The notes under the pieces were generated by a model. It was not told the origin of the DNA, searched no databases, and saw only the letters and a program-made list of their open reading frames with translations. Both the position numbers and the translations under genes were made by a program. 17,001 bases of DNA from Phycisphaerales bacterium (lineage in GTDB: Bacteria; Planctomycetota; Phycisphaerae; Sedimentisphaerales; Anaerohalosphaeraceae): positions 1 to 17,001 of the forward strand of contig PMBP01000469.1 of the NCBI GenBank assembly GCA_003152975.1, in the 5' to 3' direction. Positions 6,262 through 14,186 of the stretch are shown one piece after another; position 1 is the stretch's first letter, and the number at the start of each line of letters is the position of its first letter.

Positions 6262-6290
6262 ACTACAGCATAGATCGGACGAAAAGTCAA
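6262..6290 (-). promoter_or_regulatory. Promoter of the cold-shock gene
   Basis: On the minus strand, TTGACT (6290-6285), a 17-bp spacer and TGTAGT (6267-6262). It predicts transcription from about 6255 and a leader of about 97 nt, long leaders being typical for this family. The -35 lies 65 bp from that of the divergent GH32 promoter. Confidence 0.5.
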
Positions 6291-6355
6291 AAAAAATCCG
6301 GAAAAATCACAGGCCAATCCTTTTTGAATGGACATCGGGATTTTCAACCCCGGCC

Positions 6356-6384
6356 TTGCCCAAAAAGCGACAAAATGCTACCAT
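6356..6384 (+). promoter_or_regulatory. Candidate promoter of the GH32 gene
   Basis: TTGCCC (6356-6361), a 17-bp spacer and TACCAT (6379-6384) lie 49 bp before the ATG at 6434. Both hexamers match the consensus at four of six positions. No obvious operator repeat is nearby. Confidence 0.4.
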
Positions 6385-6433
6385 CAGGTCCATCTTTACT
6401 TTGTCGATTTCCAGTATTGAAAAGGGCATTACC

Positions 6434-7891
6434 ATGAAAACAATCGTCCTATTTATGATGGCCGGGGGCCTGGTTGGGGCTTCCCTCGCGGAAATCTTTA
6501 CACCCATGCCGAACCTGCCGCCGGAGATCCAAAAACCGATGGCGGCGGTACAGGCGGCGACAGCCGGGGCCGAGACGGATCCTCTGCGGCCGGTGACGCA
6601 TTTTCATCCGCCGGCCCAGTGGATGAACGACCTGAACGGGCCGATCTGGTACAAGGGGTACTACCACATCTTCTACCAGCATAACCCGTATGGGGACGAG
6701 TGGGGCAACATGCACTGGGGCCACGCCCGAAGCCGAGATCTGGTCCAATGGGAACACCTGCCGATTGCGCTGTGGCCCTCGAAAGAAAAGGGCGAGGACC
6801 ACTGCTTTAGCGGCTGCGCGGCGATCGACGGGGCCGGGCGGCCGATCCTGATCTATACTTCGATCGGCGACAAGCGGACACCGGAGATCTGGGCGGCGAC
6901 ACCCGACGACGACATCCTGCTGACCTGGAAAAAACATCCGGCCAACCCGATCCTGACGCTGGCCGATCACGGGGGACAGCAAATCGACGATTGGCGGGAC
7001 CCGTTCGTGTTCAAGGCAGAGGGCAAAACCTTCATGGTCATCGGCGGGCACCCCAAGGGCGGCAAGGGCGCGATCTTCGTCTATGAGGCGAAAAATGCCG
7101 AGCTGACGCAGTGGACCTATCGCGGGATCGGCTTGGAGGGAACCGAGGGCAACTGGGAATGTCCGAACCTGTTTCCGCTGGGCGGTAAGTGGGTGCTGGT
7201 CTATTCGCCGCACAGTACGGTGCGGTATTGTGTCGGGCAGTTTGATCCCAAGACCTGTAAGTTTACGCCGCAGTCGCAGGGCGTGGTGGATTACGGCGAC
7301 TATTACGCCCCCAACTGCACGGAGGATACGCAGGGGCGGCGGATCATGTGGGGCTGGATCCGGGGATTTCCGGGGGGAAAAGGGTGGAATGGATGCCTGA
7401 CACTGCCGAGAGTATTATCGGTGGATCTACAGGAACGGCTGGTCCAAACGCCGGTGGAAGAAGCCAAACGCATGCGAGGTAAAGGCATTCGAATCGAAGG
7501 GCGACAGGTTTCGGATGGTCGGTGGGTGGCGCCGGATATTTCCGGTGATTGCCTGGAAGGGATCTTGCGGTATCGGCCGGGACAAAAAGGGCGATTCGGT
7601 TTGGTGGTTCGATGCTCTGCCGACGGATCAAAGGGTGTGTCGATCATCGTCGATGTCGAATCCGGCAAGTTGACCGTGGGCGGCAAGACAATCGAGAAGG
7701 CGATCGGAAACGACACGGTCCGCACGCTGCATCTTTTCCTCGACAAGTCGGTGCTTGAGGTCTATGCCGAGGACGGCCGGGTCTGCGTTACGACCGTGAT
7801 CCAGCCGGATCCAGGCGCGATGAGTGTGGCCCTGGTCGCCGAAGGAGGATCGATGACCGTTGAGGCCCTTGAGCTTTGGCCGATACACTAA
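6434..7891 (+). CDS. Exported GH32 glycosidase (fructan/sucrose hydrolase type)
   Basis: The 485-residue protein has a signal peptide (MKTIVLFMMAGGLVGASLA, cleavage near 19). The five-bladed propeller begins at WMNDLNGP (63-70) with nucleophile Asp66, followed by the transition-state-stabilising RDP (188-190, Asp189) and acid/base Glu242 in WECPNLF. The C-terminal beta-sandwich (about 375-485) includes LDKSVLEVYAEDGRV. GH32 enzymes hydrolyse beta-fructosides: sucrose, inulin or levan. The first motif has Leu where WMNDPNG is usual, close to the substrate pocket; catalytic residues are intact. The start at 6434 is chosen for the signal peptide; the ribosome site (AAAGGG) is modest. Substrate cannot be fixed from sequence. 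It converges on the GH29 gene, and no fructose transporter or kinase is in the window. Confidence 0.9.
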   Translation: MKTIVLFMMAGGLVGASLAEIFTPMPNLPPEIQKPMAAVQAATAGAETDPLRPVTHFHPPAQWMNDLNGPIWYKGYYHIFYQHNPYGDEWGNMHWGHARSRDLVQWEHLPIALWPSKEKGEDHCFSGCAAIDGAGRPILIYTSIGDKRTPEIWAATPDDDILLTWKKHPANPILTLADHGGQQIDDWRDPFVFKAEGKTFMVIGGHPKGGKGAIFVYEAKNAELTQWTYRGIGLEGTEGNWECPNLFPLGGKWVLVYSPHSTVRYCVGQFDPKTCKFTPQSQGVVDYGDYYAPNCTEDTQGRRIMWGWIRGFPGGKGWNGCLTLPRVLSVDLQERLVQTPVEEAKRMRGKGIRIEGRQVSDGRWVAPDISGDCLEGILRYRPGQKGRFGLVVRCSADGSKGVSIIVDVESGKLTVGGKTIEKAIGNDTVRTLHLFLDKSVLEVYAEDGRVCVTTVIQPDPGAMSVALVAEGGSMTVEALELWPIH

Positions 7892-7935
7892 CTGGGCCAA
7901 TCTCTGGAATCGAAGGCCGAGAGCCGATCTGAGAA

Positions 7936-7959
7936 AACCGCAAGGTTAGTTTTTCTTTT
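7936..7959 (+). terminator. Weak candidate terminator after GH32
   Basis: A 4-bp stem AACC/GGTT closed by a GCAA tetraloop (7936-7947) is followed by a T-rich tail TTTTTCTTTT (7950-7959). The short stem makes it uncertain, but it sits 44 bp after the GH32 stop and overlaps the stop codon of the convergent GH29 gene. Confidence 0.25.
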
Positions 7960-9628
7960 CGGGCGGCAGTATCTGAAACTCCCAGATCGTCGGGCCTTCG
8001 GTGGCCTCGAGGATATTGAGCCGAACCTGTTGGGCGGTGACGGTTTCAAACTTGAATTCGCCTTTTTCGCCGACGGTCTTGCCCTCGAAGAAGGGCTTCC
8101 ATGCATCACCTTCCAATCGTTCCAGTTGAAACTTCTGGATACGGCCGGGGGGACAGGCCTCGTTGATCATCACGCGGTTGAAGGCCGTGGGTTTGCCCAG
8201 ATCGACCTGGAGCCAGGCCTGATGGGTACCGCCATCGGTGGCCCAGCGGGTGGCGTCGTCGTCATCGAAGGCCTTGTCGGCGCCATAATTCGGATCCTTT
8301 TGGTGCACATTCGACGCGGTGGCCTTTTTGCCTGAGGCCAGGGAGGCCGAATGAATATTGATCGGGGCGATCGTGTTGGCGGGCTTGTCCAGTTCGAGTA
8401 CGACGATGGTGTCGATGTCCTGTTGGTCTTTGGGATCGACGGCGATTTCGATCGCCTGGTCGCTCTGCGTGAATGTGAGTTTGCCACCGGTCATCAAGGA
8501 CGAGCCGGTCACCTTGCACGGTAGTGGCGGCAGAGTCAGGGTCTTATCGCTCCAGTTGAGGATATGCAGATAGACTCGGTTGGACTGATAGGTCGCCGCG
8601 CCCCACTGGCCGGGCTTGTAGGGTCCGCCGCGGGTGGCGTAGATAGACTTGCCATACTGCCGCAGCCAAGCGCCCATTTCGCGGAGGCGGTCGGCTTGGC
8701 GGGGTTCGACGCGGCCGTCGGGCATCGGGCCGACATTGAACAGCAAATTGCCGTCTCCGCCGGCGCAGAGAATGAGGGTGTCGAGGCACTGCTTGAGCGA
8801 CTTCATCGTGTCATCGGGTTTCCACGCCCATTGGTTGCAGATGGTGATGCAGCTTTCCCACGGCCGAGAATTCTGGAACTTGCCGATTTCCTGTTCGGGT
8901 GTGTCGTGGTCGGCCATCAGGCCGGCGCGGTTGTTGATGACGATCCGCGGCTGAAGCGAGCGGATCATCGGGAAGAGTTTTTCGCTGTCCCAGTCTTTGG
9001 CAGTGCCGCCCAGTCCGTCGAACCAGAGGATGTCCAGGCGGCCGTAATTGGTGCACAACTCCCGGATTTGGCCGTGAAAATAGTCGAGGTACCGGGCGTG
9101 GTTTTCGGTCCGGTAGTCGGGGTTGTGCCAGTCGGGCGGGGAATAGTAGAAACCAAGACGCAGGTTGGTCTGGTGGCAGGCATTGGCCAACTCGCGGGCG
9201 ACATCGCGGCCGAACGGGGAATTGGTGATCTTGTAGTCGGTCAAGGCACTGTCGAACATCGAAAAGCCGTCGTGATGGCGGCTTGTGAAAACCAGGTATT
9301 TCATCCCCGCATCCTTGGCCAGAGCGACCCACTCCTGCGCGTTGAAACGGACGGGATTGAACCGCTTGTAGAGGTTGTCGTATTCCTCGACGGGGATCTC
9401 GCCGGTTCCGCCGGTACCGCGTCGCTCGCCCCCGCGCGACCAGCCGATCTCGGTGCCCTTCAAGCTGACCGGGCCCCAATGGATGAACAGACCGAAGCGG
9501 GCTTGCTGCCACCAGTCCATCCGCTGCTGGTACTGTTCGGGAGTTTCCTGCGGGAGTGTCTGGGCAATCGCCGCTGCGCAAATCCACAGAGCCATGATTC
9601 CGCTGAGAATTGTCCGAGTCCGTGCCAT
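7946..9628 (-). CDS. Exported GH29 alpha-L-fucosidase with C-terminal F5/8-type (CBM32-like) domain
   Basis: The 560-residue protein has a signal peptide (to about Ala22). The GH29 barrel covers about 30-340: ARFGLFIHWGPVS (43-55), TSRHHDGFSMFDS (115-127), LGFYYSPPDWH (158-168) and LDILWFDG (198-205), whose Asp204 is the expected nucleophile. A beta-domain (about 345-415) follows. A discoidin/F5-8 type C module lies at about 428-555, with ATASNV, YGADKAFDDDDATRWAT and WLQVDLG. The enzyme should release terminal alpha-L-fucose by a retaining mechanism, with the last module binding glycan. The ATG at 9628 has GGAGG 6 nt upstream. It follows GH97 by 48 bp with no terminator between, so they are probably co-transcribed. 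The acid/base residue, variable in GH29, was not assigned. Fucose could come from plant, algal or mucin glycans. Confidence 0.93.
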   Translation of the reverse strand: MARTRTILSGIMALWICAAAIAQTLPQETPEQYQQRMDWWQQARFGLFIHWGPVSLKGTEIGWSRGGERRGTGGTGEIPVEEYDNLYKRFNPVRFNAQEWVALAKDAGMKYLVFTSRHHDGFSMFDSALTDYKITNSPFGRDVARELANACHQTNLRLGFYYSPPDWHNPDYRTENHARYLDYFHGQIRELCTNYGRLDILWFDGLGGTAKDWDSEKLFPMIRSLQPRIVINNRAGLMADHDTPEQEIGKFQNSRPWESCITICNQWAWKPDDTMKSLKQCLDTLILCAGGDGNLLFNVGPMPDGRVEPRQADRLREMGAWLRQYGKSIYATRGGPYKPGQWGAATYQSNRVYLHILNWSDKTLTLPPLPCKVTGSSLMTGGKLTFTQSDQAIEIAVDPKDQQDIDTIVVLELDKPANTIAPINIHSASLASGKKATASNVHQKDPNYGADKAFDDDDATRWATDGGTHQAWLQVDLGKPTAFNRVMINEACPPGRIQKFQLERLEGDAWKPFFEGKTVGEKGEFKFETVTAQQVRLNILEATEGPTIWEFQILPPEKKN

Positions 9629-9676
9629 AAATTCCTCCGATATCTGATAGTTTATTGTTTTATTCGACTCCTGCGA

Positions 9677-11530
9677 TTACGGCTTGGGGGTCAAGACGGC
9701 CACAAATCCGCCGCCGGGTTCGAGCTGGATCACGCGGGGCGCGCCCTTGTCGATGGCGATCCGCTCGACGGCCATCTCGGCCGGTTTGCCCGCGACATCT
9801 GACACAAAGATAGCGTTGTATTGCATCTTGGGCAAAAAGGCCAGGTTCAGGGTGTACTGCGTCTTGCCCCCGCCGTTGATGATGCCGATGAACCACTTGT
9901 CGCCGGAACGCCGGGCGAAGGCCGCCATCTCACCGATCTTGCTGCCGGACAGAACCAGGGTCTCTTCCCAGACCGTCGGGGTCTGCTTGATGACATCCAC
10001 GACGGGGCTGGCCAGATAAAATTTCCAGTGGTCGGCCCAGTGCATCAAGGGCGAGGTAAACACGATCGTGCTGGCCAGTTGCAGCGAGACCGTGGTGCCC
10101 TTGAGTTTTTCGGGATTGAAGGTGCACGGAGTGAAGTCGCCGTGTCCGGCCAAATATCGCGTGAACGGAAGCGTCGCGTAGTGGCTCGGCGGGATGTCCG
10201 ACCACTTGTTGTATTCCAGGCCGTGAATTCCCTCGCGGGTCATTTCGTTGGGATAGGTTCGCGATTCGCCCGTGGGTTTGTTGGCGCCGTGGAAGTTGAT
10301 CATCAGCTTGTATTCGGCCGCGTCCACCAAGGTCTGTGTGTAGAACCGGATCATCTGGCGGGATTCACTGTCCATAAAATCAATTTTTACGCCGACCGCC
10401 CCGGCCTCGGCACACAGACGGAAAAAGTCGCGGCGGTCATCGCTCTTTTCGATTCCGCTCCAGTGCTTCCAGACCTGGATGCCCACATTTTTGGCCTTGG
10501 CGTAATCGCACAGTTCCTTCAACGCGGCCCACTTGTCCTTGCCGGGCTGTTCCCAGGCCTTCTCCCATCCGGCATCGACCAGATAAAACTCAAAACCCAG
10601 CCCGGCGGCCTTATCGACCCATTCCTTCTGGAGCGGCAGGTCCAGCGGGCTGTCCGACCACCAGTTCCACAGGGCCCGGCCCGGCCGAATCCACGGCGTG
10701 GAAAATCCCTGCGGGTACCGGGTCGCATCCGGGGGCGGGCAGAGGTTGTGGACAATATCGCTGTTGACCAGGGTGTTGAGGTCCGGCCCGGTCAGGGTCA
10801 CCCGCCAGGGTGTGCGAATCTCGCCGGGTTCTTTCCAGCCCTGCGGATCGTCCTCGAAGACGGCCGACAACAGGGTCGAGCCGGCGGCCTTGAGGGTCAT
10901 GCCGCTGTAGGCGAACAAGCCCGCCTCGGTGAAGGCCGCCAGTGTCCCATCGGCCAGTTCGGCGACGATCGGGAAGGCCATCACCGTTCCGGCGGGGATT
11001 TGTTCGGGTTTCTGGCGGGCATAGTAGCCCTCGTAGTTGCCGGTCTTGCTGTGGAACCAGACCTGGCTGCCCGCAACAACATTCCACGAACTGGTTTCAC
11101 CTTGCACCATTCGCTCCTCCGTGCCGGGAATGATGTAGCGGTAGCCCATCCCGTCGTTGAAGACGATCAGCTCGACGGTGTATTGCAGTTTGCTGGCGGC
11201 GTGGCTGACGGAGACCAGGGCGCTGTTTTGATTATTCACGGCGACGGCATGAACGCCCCTCCAAGGGTAGTTCTGCTGCGCGGTCAAATGTTCGATGGAG
11301 GTGATCTGGATGCCATTGCCCAGATCGATACCGTTGACGGTGATGCCCAGCGGCGATTCGTCAAGGATGGGCGTGCTGCCGCGGACCAGCCGCAGGCACA
11401 ATCGCCCGGCATCATTGGCGTACAGGTCGGCCTGGATCTTGCCGTCGGGGCTGGGAAGAACGCGGGCCATGCCGGCGGGGGCAAGACCGACCACCAGGGA
11501 CGCAATTACGATCAATCGCAACTTGCACAT
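9677..11530 (-). CDS. Exported GH97 glycosidase (alpha-galactosidase/alpha-glucosidase family)
   Basis: A 617-residue protein with a signal peptide (MCKLRLIVIASLVVGLAPAGMA). The N-terminal beta-sandwich (about 23-275) includes the family-typical VLPSPDGKIQADL and FNDGMGYRY. The (beta/alpha)8 barrel (about 280-540) contains RPGRALWNWWSD (282-293), FYLVDAGWE (315-323), VGVKIDFMDSES (379-390) and PNEMTREGIHGLE (427-439). A C-terminal beta domain ends at 617. GH97 contains inverting alpha-glucosidases (SusB) and retaining alpha-galactosidases; Asp384 in KIDF sits where the retaining group has its nucleophile, so alpha-galactosidase activity is the better guess. The start at 11530 gives the signal peptide; its ribosome site (AAGGAA) is rather distant at 13-14 nt. 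It lies 24 bp after rmuC with no terminator and is followed by GH29 after 48 bp. Confidence 0.92.
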   Translation of the reverse strand: MCKLRLIVIASLVVGLAPAGMARVLPSPDGKIQADLYANDAGRLCLRLVRGSTPILDESPLGITVNGIDLGNGIQITSIEHLTAQQNYPWRGVHAVAVNNQNSALVSVSHAASKLQYTVELIVFNDGMGYRYIIPGTEERMVQGETSSWNVVAGSQVWFHSKTGNYEGYYARQKPEQIPAGTVMAFPIVAELADGTLAAFTEAGLFAYSGMTLKAAGSTLLSAVFEDDPQGWKEPGEIRTPWRVTLTGPDLNTLVNSDIVHNLCPPPDATRYPQGFSTPWIRPGRALWNWWSDSPLDLPLQKEWVDKAAGLGFEFYLVDAGWEKAWEQPGKDKWAALKELCDYAKAKNVGIQVWKHWSGIEKSDDRRDFFRLCAEAGAVGVKIDFMDSESRQMIRFYTQTLVDAAEYKLMINFHGANKPTGESRTYPNEMTREGIHGLEYNKWSDIPPSHYATLPFTRYLAGHGDFTPCTFNPEKLKGTTVSLQLASTIVFTSPLMHWADHWKFYLASPVVDVIKQTPTVWEETLVLSGSKIGEMAAFARRSGDKWFIGIINGGGKTQYTLNLAFLPKMQYNAIFVSDVAGKPAEMAVERIAIDKGAPRVIQLEPGGGFVAVLTPKP

Positions 11531-11554
11531 TCTTTGAAACCATTCCTTTCTTGT

Positions 11555-12601
11555 TTATTGCTGATTTGTTCCGGGTAGCTCCTGCGTGCGAATCTGCTCG
11601 AGTTGCTGTTGAAACTTGACCAGCCGTGCCTGGGCCTCGTTGTATTTTCCCTGTGCCTTTTGCAGGTGGCCGCCGAGCGTGCTCCAGTCGTCGAAGAAGG
11701 CGGTGAACCCCCGGCAGATATCCTGCAGGTTCTTGCGAATCTGTTCGGCCTGCTGTTCGATCTGCAGCCCGTGCAGCCCCATCGCAACCGTCATCAGGTA
11801 GGCATACAGCAGGTTCGGCGAGACGGGGATCACTTTGTTTTGCAGGGCGTAGGTCCGCAGGTCGGTCTTGTCGTCGTCGTAGCGGATGATGGTCTCGTAG
11901 TACACATTCTCGGCCGGGATGTACATCAGGGCGAAGTCCAGGGTCTTTTCCTCGGGCTGGATGTAGTCGGCGGCGATCTTGTCGATGTGCTTGACGCAGT
12001 CGCCGTAAAATTTGCGGCGAAGGCGGGTTCGCTCGTCGTCGGTCTGGGCTTTGATCATCTCCTCGAAGGCCGGCAGAGGGAACTTGGCGTCGATGCCGAC
12101 CGTGTAGTCGGCCATCCGGACCAGGGCGTCGATCCGCTTTCCGTTGCGGAAGGAATGCTGCAGCGAGAAACTGTTGGACGGCAGGACCTCCTTGAGCAGG
12201 CGTTCGAGGGAATATTCGCCGAGCTGGCCGCGGAGCTTGGGGCTCTTGAGGATGTCCTGTAAGCTACGGACATCCTGGCCGACTTTGAGGATCTGCTCGC
12301 TGCCGGCGCGGAGCTGGCCGAGCTGGTCGTTGAGTTTGGCCAGGGTCTCCTGCGTGGTCTTGAGGTACTGGCCCATGTGCTCCTGGCCGAACCGCAGGTT
12401 CTGCTCCAGCGACTGGCCGGTCTTTTCCTGCGAGCCGCGGATCGACTCAATCTGCTGCTGCAGGAGGCCGACCGATGTGCTTTGGCGGACCATCTCCTCG
12501 CGCAGACCGGCGGCGTTTTTTATCTGCCGCAGCAGGATAATCACCGCCGCCGCAACCAGAAGGATCAGGATCGTTAACAGTACCGCAAGCAATTCCTGCA
12601 T
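11555..12601 (-). CDS. rmuC: RmuC-family DNA recombination protein
   Basis: The 348-residue protein has one N-terminal TM helix (about 3-25), a coiled-coil stretch (about 30-110, rich in Gln/Glu/Leu) and the RmuC domain (about 110-330): RGQLGEYSLERLLKEVLP (124-141), NGKRIDALVRM and VGIDAKFPLPAFEEM (168-182). The Asp171-x-Lys173 pattern fits the PD-(D/E)XK-like nuclease fold ascribed to the family. E. coli RmuC limits inversion at short repeats; its biochemical role is not settled. The ATG at 12601 is chosen: the in-frame ATG at 12625 lies inside the -10 box of the promoter and cannot be on the mRNA, and GGGAAA precedes 12601 at a proper distance. GH97 and GH29 follow with short gaps, an unusual grouping. 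Confidence 0.93.
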   Translation of the reverse strand: MQELLAVLLTILILLVAAAVIILLRQIKNAAGLREEMVRQSTSVGLLQQQIESIRGSQEKTGQSLEQNLRFGQEHMGQYLKTTQETLAKLNDQLGQLRAGSEQILKVGQDVRSLQDILKSPKLRGQLGEYSLERLLKEVLPSNSFSLQHSFRNGKRIDALVRMADYTVGIDAKFPLPAFEEMIKAQTDDERTRLRRKFYGDCVKHIDKIAADYIQPEEKTLDFALMYIPAENVYYETIIRYDDDKTDLRTYALQNKVIPVSPNLLYAYLMTVAMGLHGLQIEQQAEQIRKNLQDICRGFTAFFDDWSTLGGHLQKAQGKYNEAQARLVKFQQQLEQIRTQELPGTNQQ

Positions 12602-12623
12602 GAAGGTTTCCCGTAAAAGCCGC

Positions 12624-12652
12624 ATTATACTGACTGCAGGCTGTCAGGTCAA
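12624..12652 (-). promoter_or_regulatory. Near-consensus sigma-70 promoter of rmuC
   Basis: On the minus strand, TTGACC (12652-12647), a 17-bp spacer and a perfect TATAAT (12629-12624). Transcription should start near 12617, 16 nt before the chosen ATG. The -10 overlaps an upstream ATG and so settles the rmuC start. It is the only clear promoter ahead of rmuC-GH97-GH29. Confidence 0.8.
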
Positions 12653-12667
12653 AGCGGGATTCGATGA

Positions 12668-14113
12668 TTATGCGGGCGGATTGGCGATCGGACGGATGGA
12701 AATCTCGAGGATTCGCCGGGTCTGCGATTGGATGCGGACGCTGTCGTTGATCCGCAGGGGAGCGGCCCAGAGGATCTGCCGGGCATCTTCGACGATCAGG
12801 ATCCGGCGACGAAGGGCATCGGCGGCCTTCTGGGCGGTGAGGAACTTGCCAATCTTTTTATCCTCCGTCTGGCCCAGGGGGACAAATCGGTCGCCCGGCC
12901 GACGACGACGAATCCGGAGAGGAGGCACAATGGATTCAAAGTCAAACCATTCGGTCGTCGCCGGTTTGGTTTTGAGGAAGTCCTTCAAGTCGCATTCGTC
13001 CCGGCTGAGGATTCGCGATTCGATCTGGAACCGTCCGACAGTGACCTTGCCGGGGATCGGCAGCTCGACGCCGTCGTCGGCAGCGGCCGGACGAGAATCT
13101 TCTGCGGATCTGAGGGCCAGGATCAGCGAGGCCGAATCCGTCCGGACACAGAAGCCCCCCGGAAGATTTCGGCTTTTGCCGGCTGGGCCGCAGATCAGAC
13201 GATCCACGGATTGGAATTGTTGGATACCGAGGTTTTGTTCGCCGCATCCCAGTTCGACCAGCGCCTGCCGGATCAGTTCTACCCGAACCGATGTGGGGAG
13301 AGTTTCGATTATCTTCCGATCCAGGAATATCTGCCCGGTTTGTCGAGATTGAACCACCTGCGGGCCAATCCGCTTGCACTCGTCTTCCACCTTCCGCTGA
13401 AACCATCGGCAATGCCCCGCCAATTCCCGAAGTTGTTCGCCGAGCCGGGGGGCCACACGAACCAATTTCGGAAGAAGGATATGGCGGATTCGGTTTCGGG
13501 TGTGGTCGATCGAGACATTGGACGAATCCTCGCGCCACGACAGGCCGTGCTGCCGGGAATAGCCGAGGATCTCGGCACGGGTGATCCCCAGCATCGGACG
13601 AATCAACAGCAGTCCATTGTCCAATCGACGGGTCGGAGCGATCCCGCACAGCCCCCGAAGGCCCGTCCCCCGCTGGAGGCGGTGGATCATCGTTTCGGTA
13701 TGATCGTCGGCGTGGTGGGCCGTGGCGATTCGCGAGCAACCGGCTTGCGAGGCCATGTCCATCAGGGCGTTGAGCCGCAATTGGCGGGCGGCGGTTTCCA
13801 TGGATTGCTTATGCGACCGACGCTGCGCACCGACATCGACGGAACGAACCAGCACCGGAAGATTCCATTGATCCGCCAGTTGACGGACGAATTGCTCATC
13901 GGCGTCCGATTCCGATCTCCGGAGATGATGATTCACATGGCCGATCGCCAGCCCTCGACAGACGGGCTTGTCCTGCTGAATGCGACGGATCACGGCCGAC
14001 ATCACCACCGAATCGGCGCCGCCGGAAACGGCCAACAGAATCTGATCCTCCGCGGATACCAATACCTGCGATTGAATCGCCTCCCGAACGGATTGTTCCA
14101 GATTCTGTGTCAT
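12668..14113 (-). CDS. tilS: tRNA(Ile)-lysidine synthase TilS
   Basis: TilS attaches lysine to C34 of the tRNA(Ile) with anticodon CAU, using ATP, changing its reading from AUG to AUA; it is usually essential. The 481-residue protein has the PP-loop ATP-binding motif AVSGGADS (28-35), GHVNHHLRR (58-66), TAHHADDHTET (131-141) and NRIRHILLP (about 205-213) in the N-terminal domain. A middle domain follows, then the C-terminal tRNA-binding domain with LRIRRRRPGDRF, KIGKFLTAQKAAD and LWAAPLRIND. The length is normal for a three-domain TilS. The ATG at 14113 has no clear ribosome site. A terminator-like hairpin ends 9 nt before it, so expression may depend on read-through or on an unseen promoter. 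The stop is only 15 bp before the rmuC -35. Confidence 0.95.
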   Translation of the reverse strand: MTQNLEQSVREAIQSQVLVSAEDQILLAVSGGADSVVMSAVIRRIQQDKPVCRGLAIGHVNHHLRRSESDADEQFVRQLADQWNLPVLVRSVDVGAQRRSHKQSMETAARQLRLNALMDMASQAGCSRIATAHHADDHTETMIHRLQRGTGLRGLCGIAPTRRLDNGLLLIRPMLGITRAEILGYSRQHGLSWREDSSNVSIDHTRNRIRHILLPKLVRVAPRLGEQLRELAGHCRWFQRKVEDECKRIGPQVVQSRQTGQIFLDRKIIETLPTSVRVELIRQALVELGCGEQNLGIQQFQSVDRLICGPAGKSRNLPGGFCVRTDSASLILALRSAEDSRPAAADDGVELPIPGKVTVGRFQIESRILSRDECDLKDFLKTKPATTEWFDFESIVPPLRIRRRRPGDRFVPLGQTEDKKIGKFLTAQKAADALRRRILIVEDARQILWAAPLRINDSVRIQSQTRRILEISIRPIANPPA

Positions 14114-14122
14114 ACGGCCATG

Positions 14123-14158
14123 AAAAAGGGATCCGCCCCCAACCAGGAGCAGATCCCT
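14123..14158 (-). terminator. Terminator-like hairpin between the TPR lipoprotein gene and tilS
   Basis: On the minus strand, AGGGATC (14158-14152) pairs with GATCCCT (14133-14127) across an 18-nt loop, and TTTTT (14127-14123) overlaps the stem end. It lies 28 bp after the lipoprotein stop. The long loop and its nearness to the tilS start leave open that it is an attenuator. Confidence 0.5.
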
Positions 14159-14186
14159 GAATTCTTTCCAGATCCAACCGGCTAAT

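Noticed and set aside
9821..11578. Plus-strand 585-codon frame opposite GH97
   Set aside because: Shadow frame; the minus strand carries a full GH97 with signal peptide.
12728..14185. Plus-strand 485-codon frame opposite tilS
   Set aside because: Shadow of TilS, with no family motif or ribosome site.
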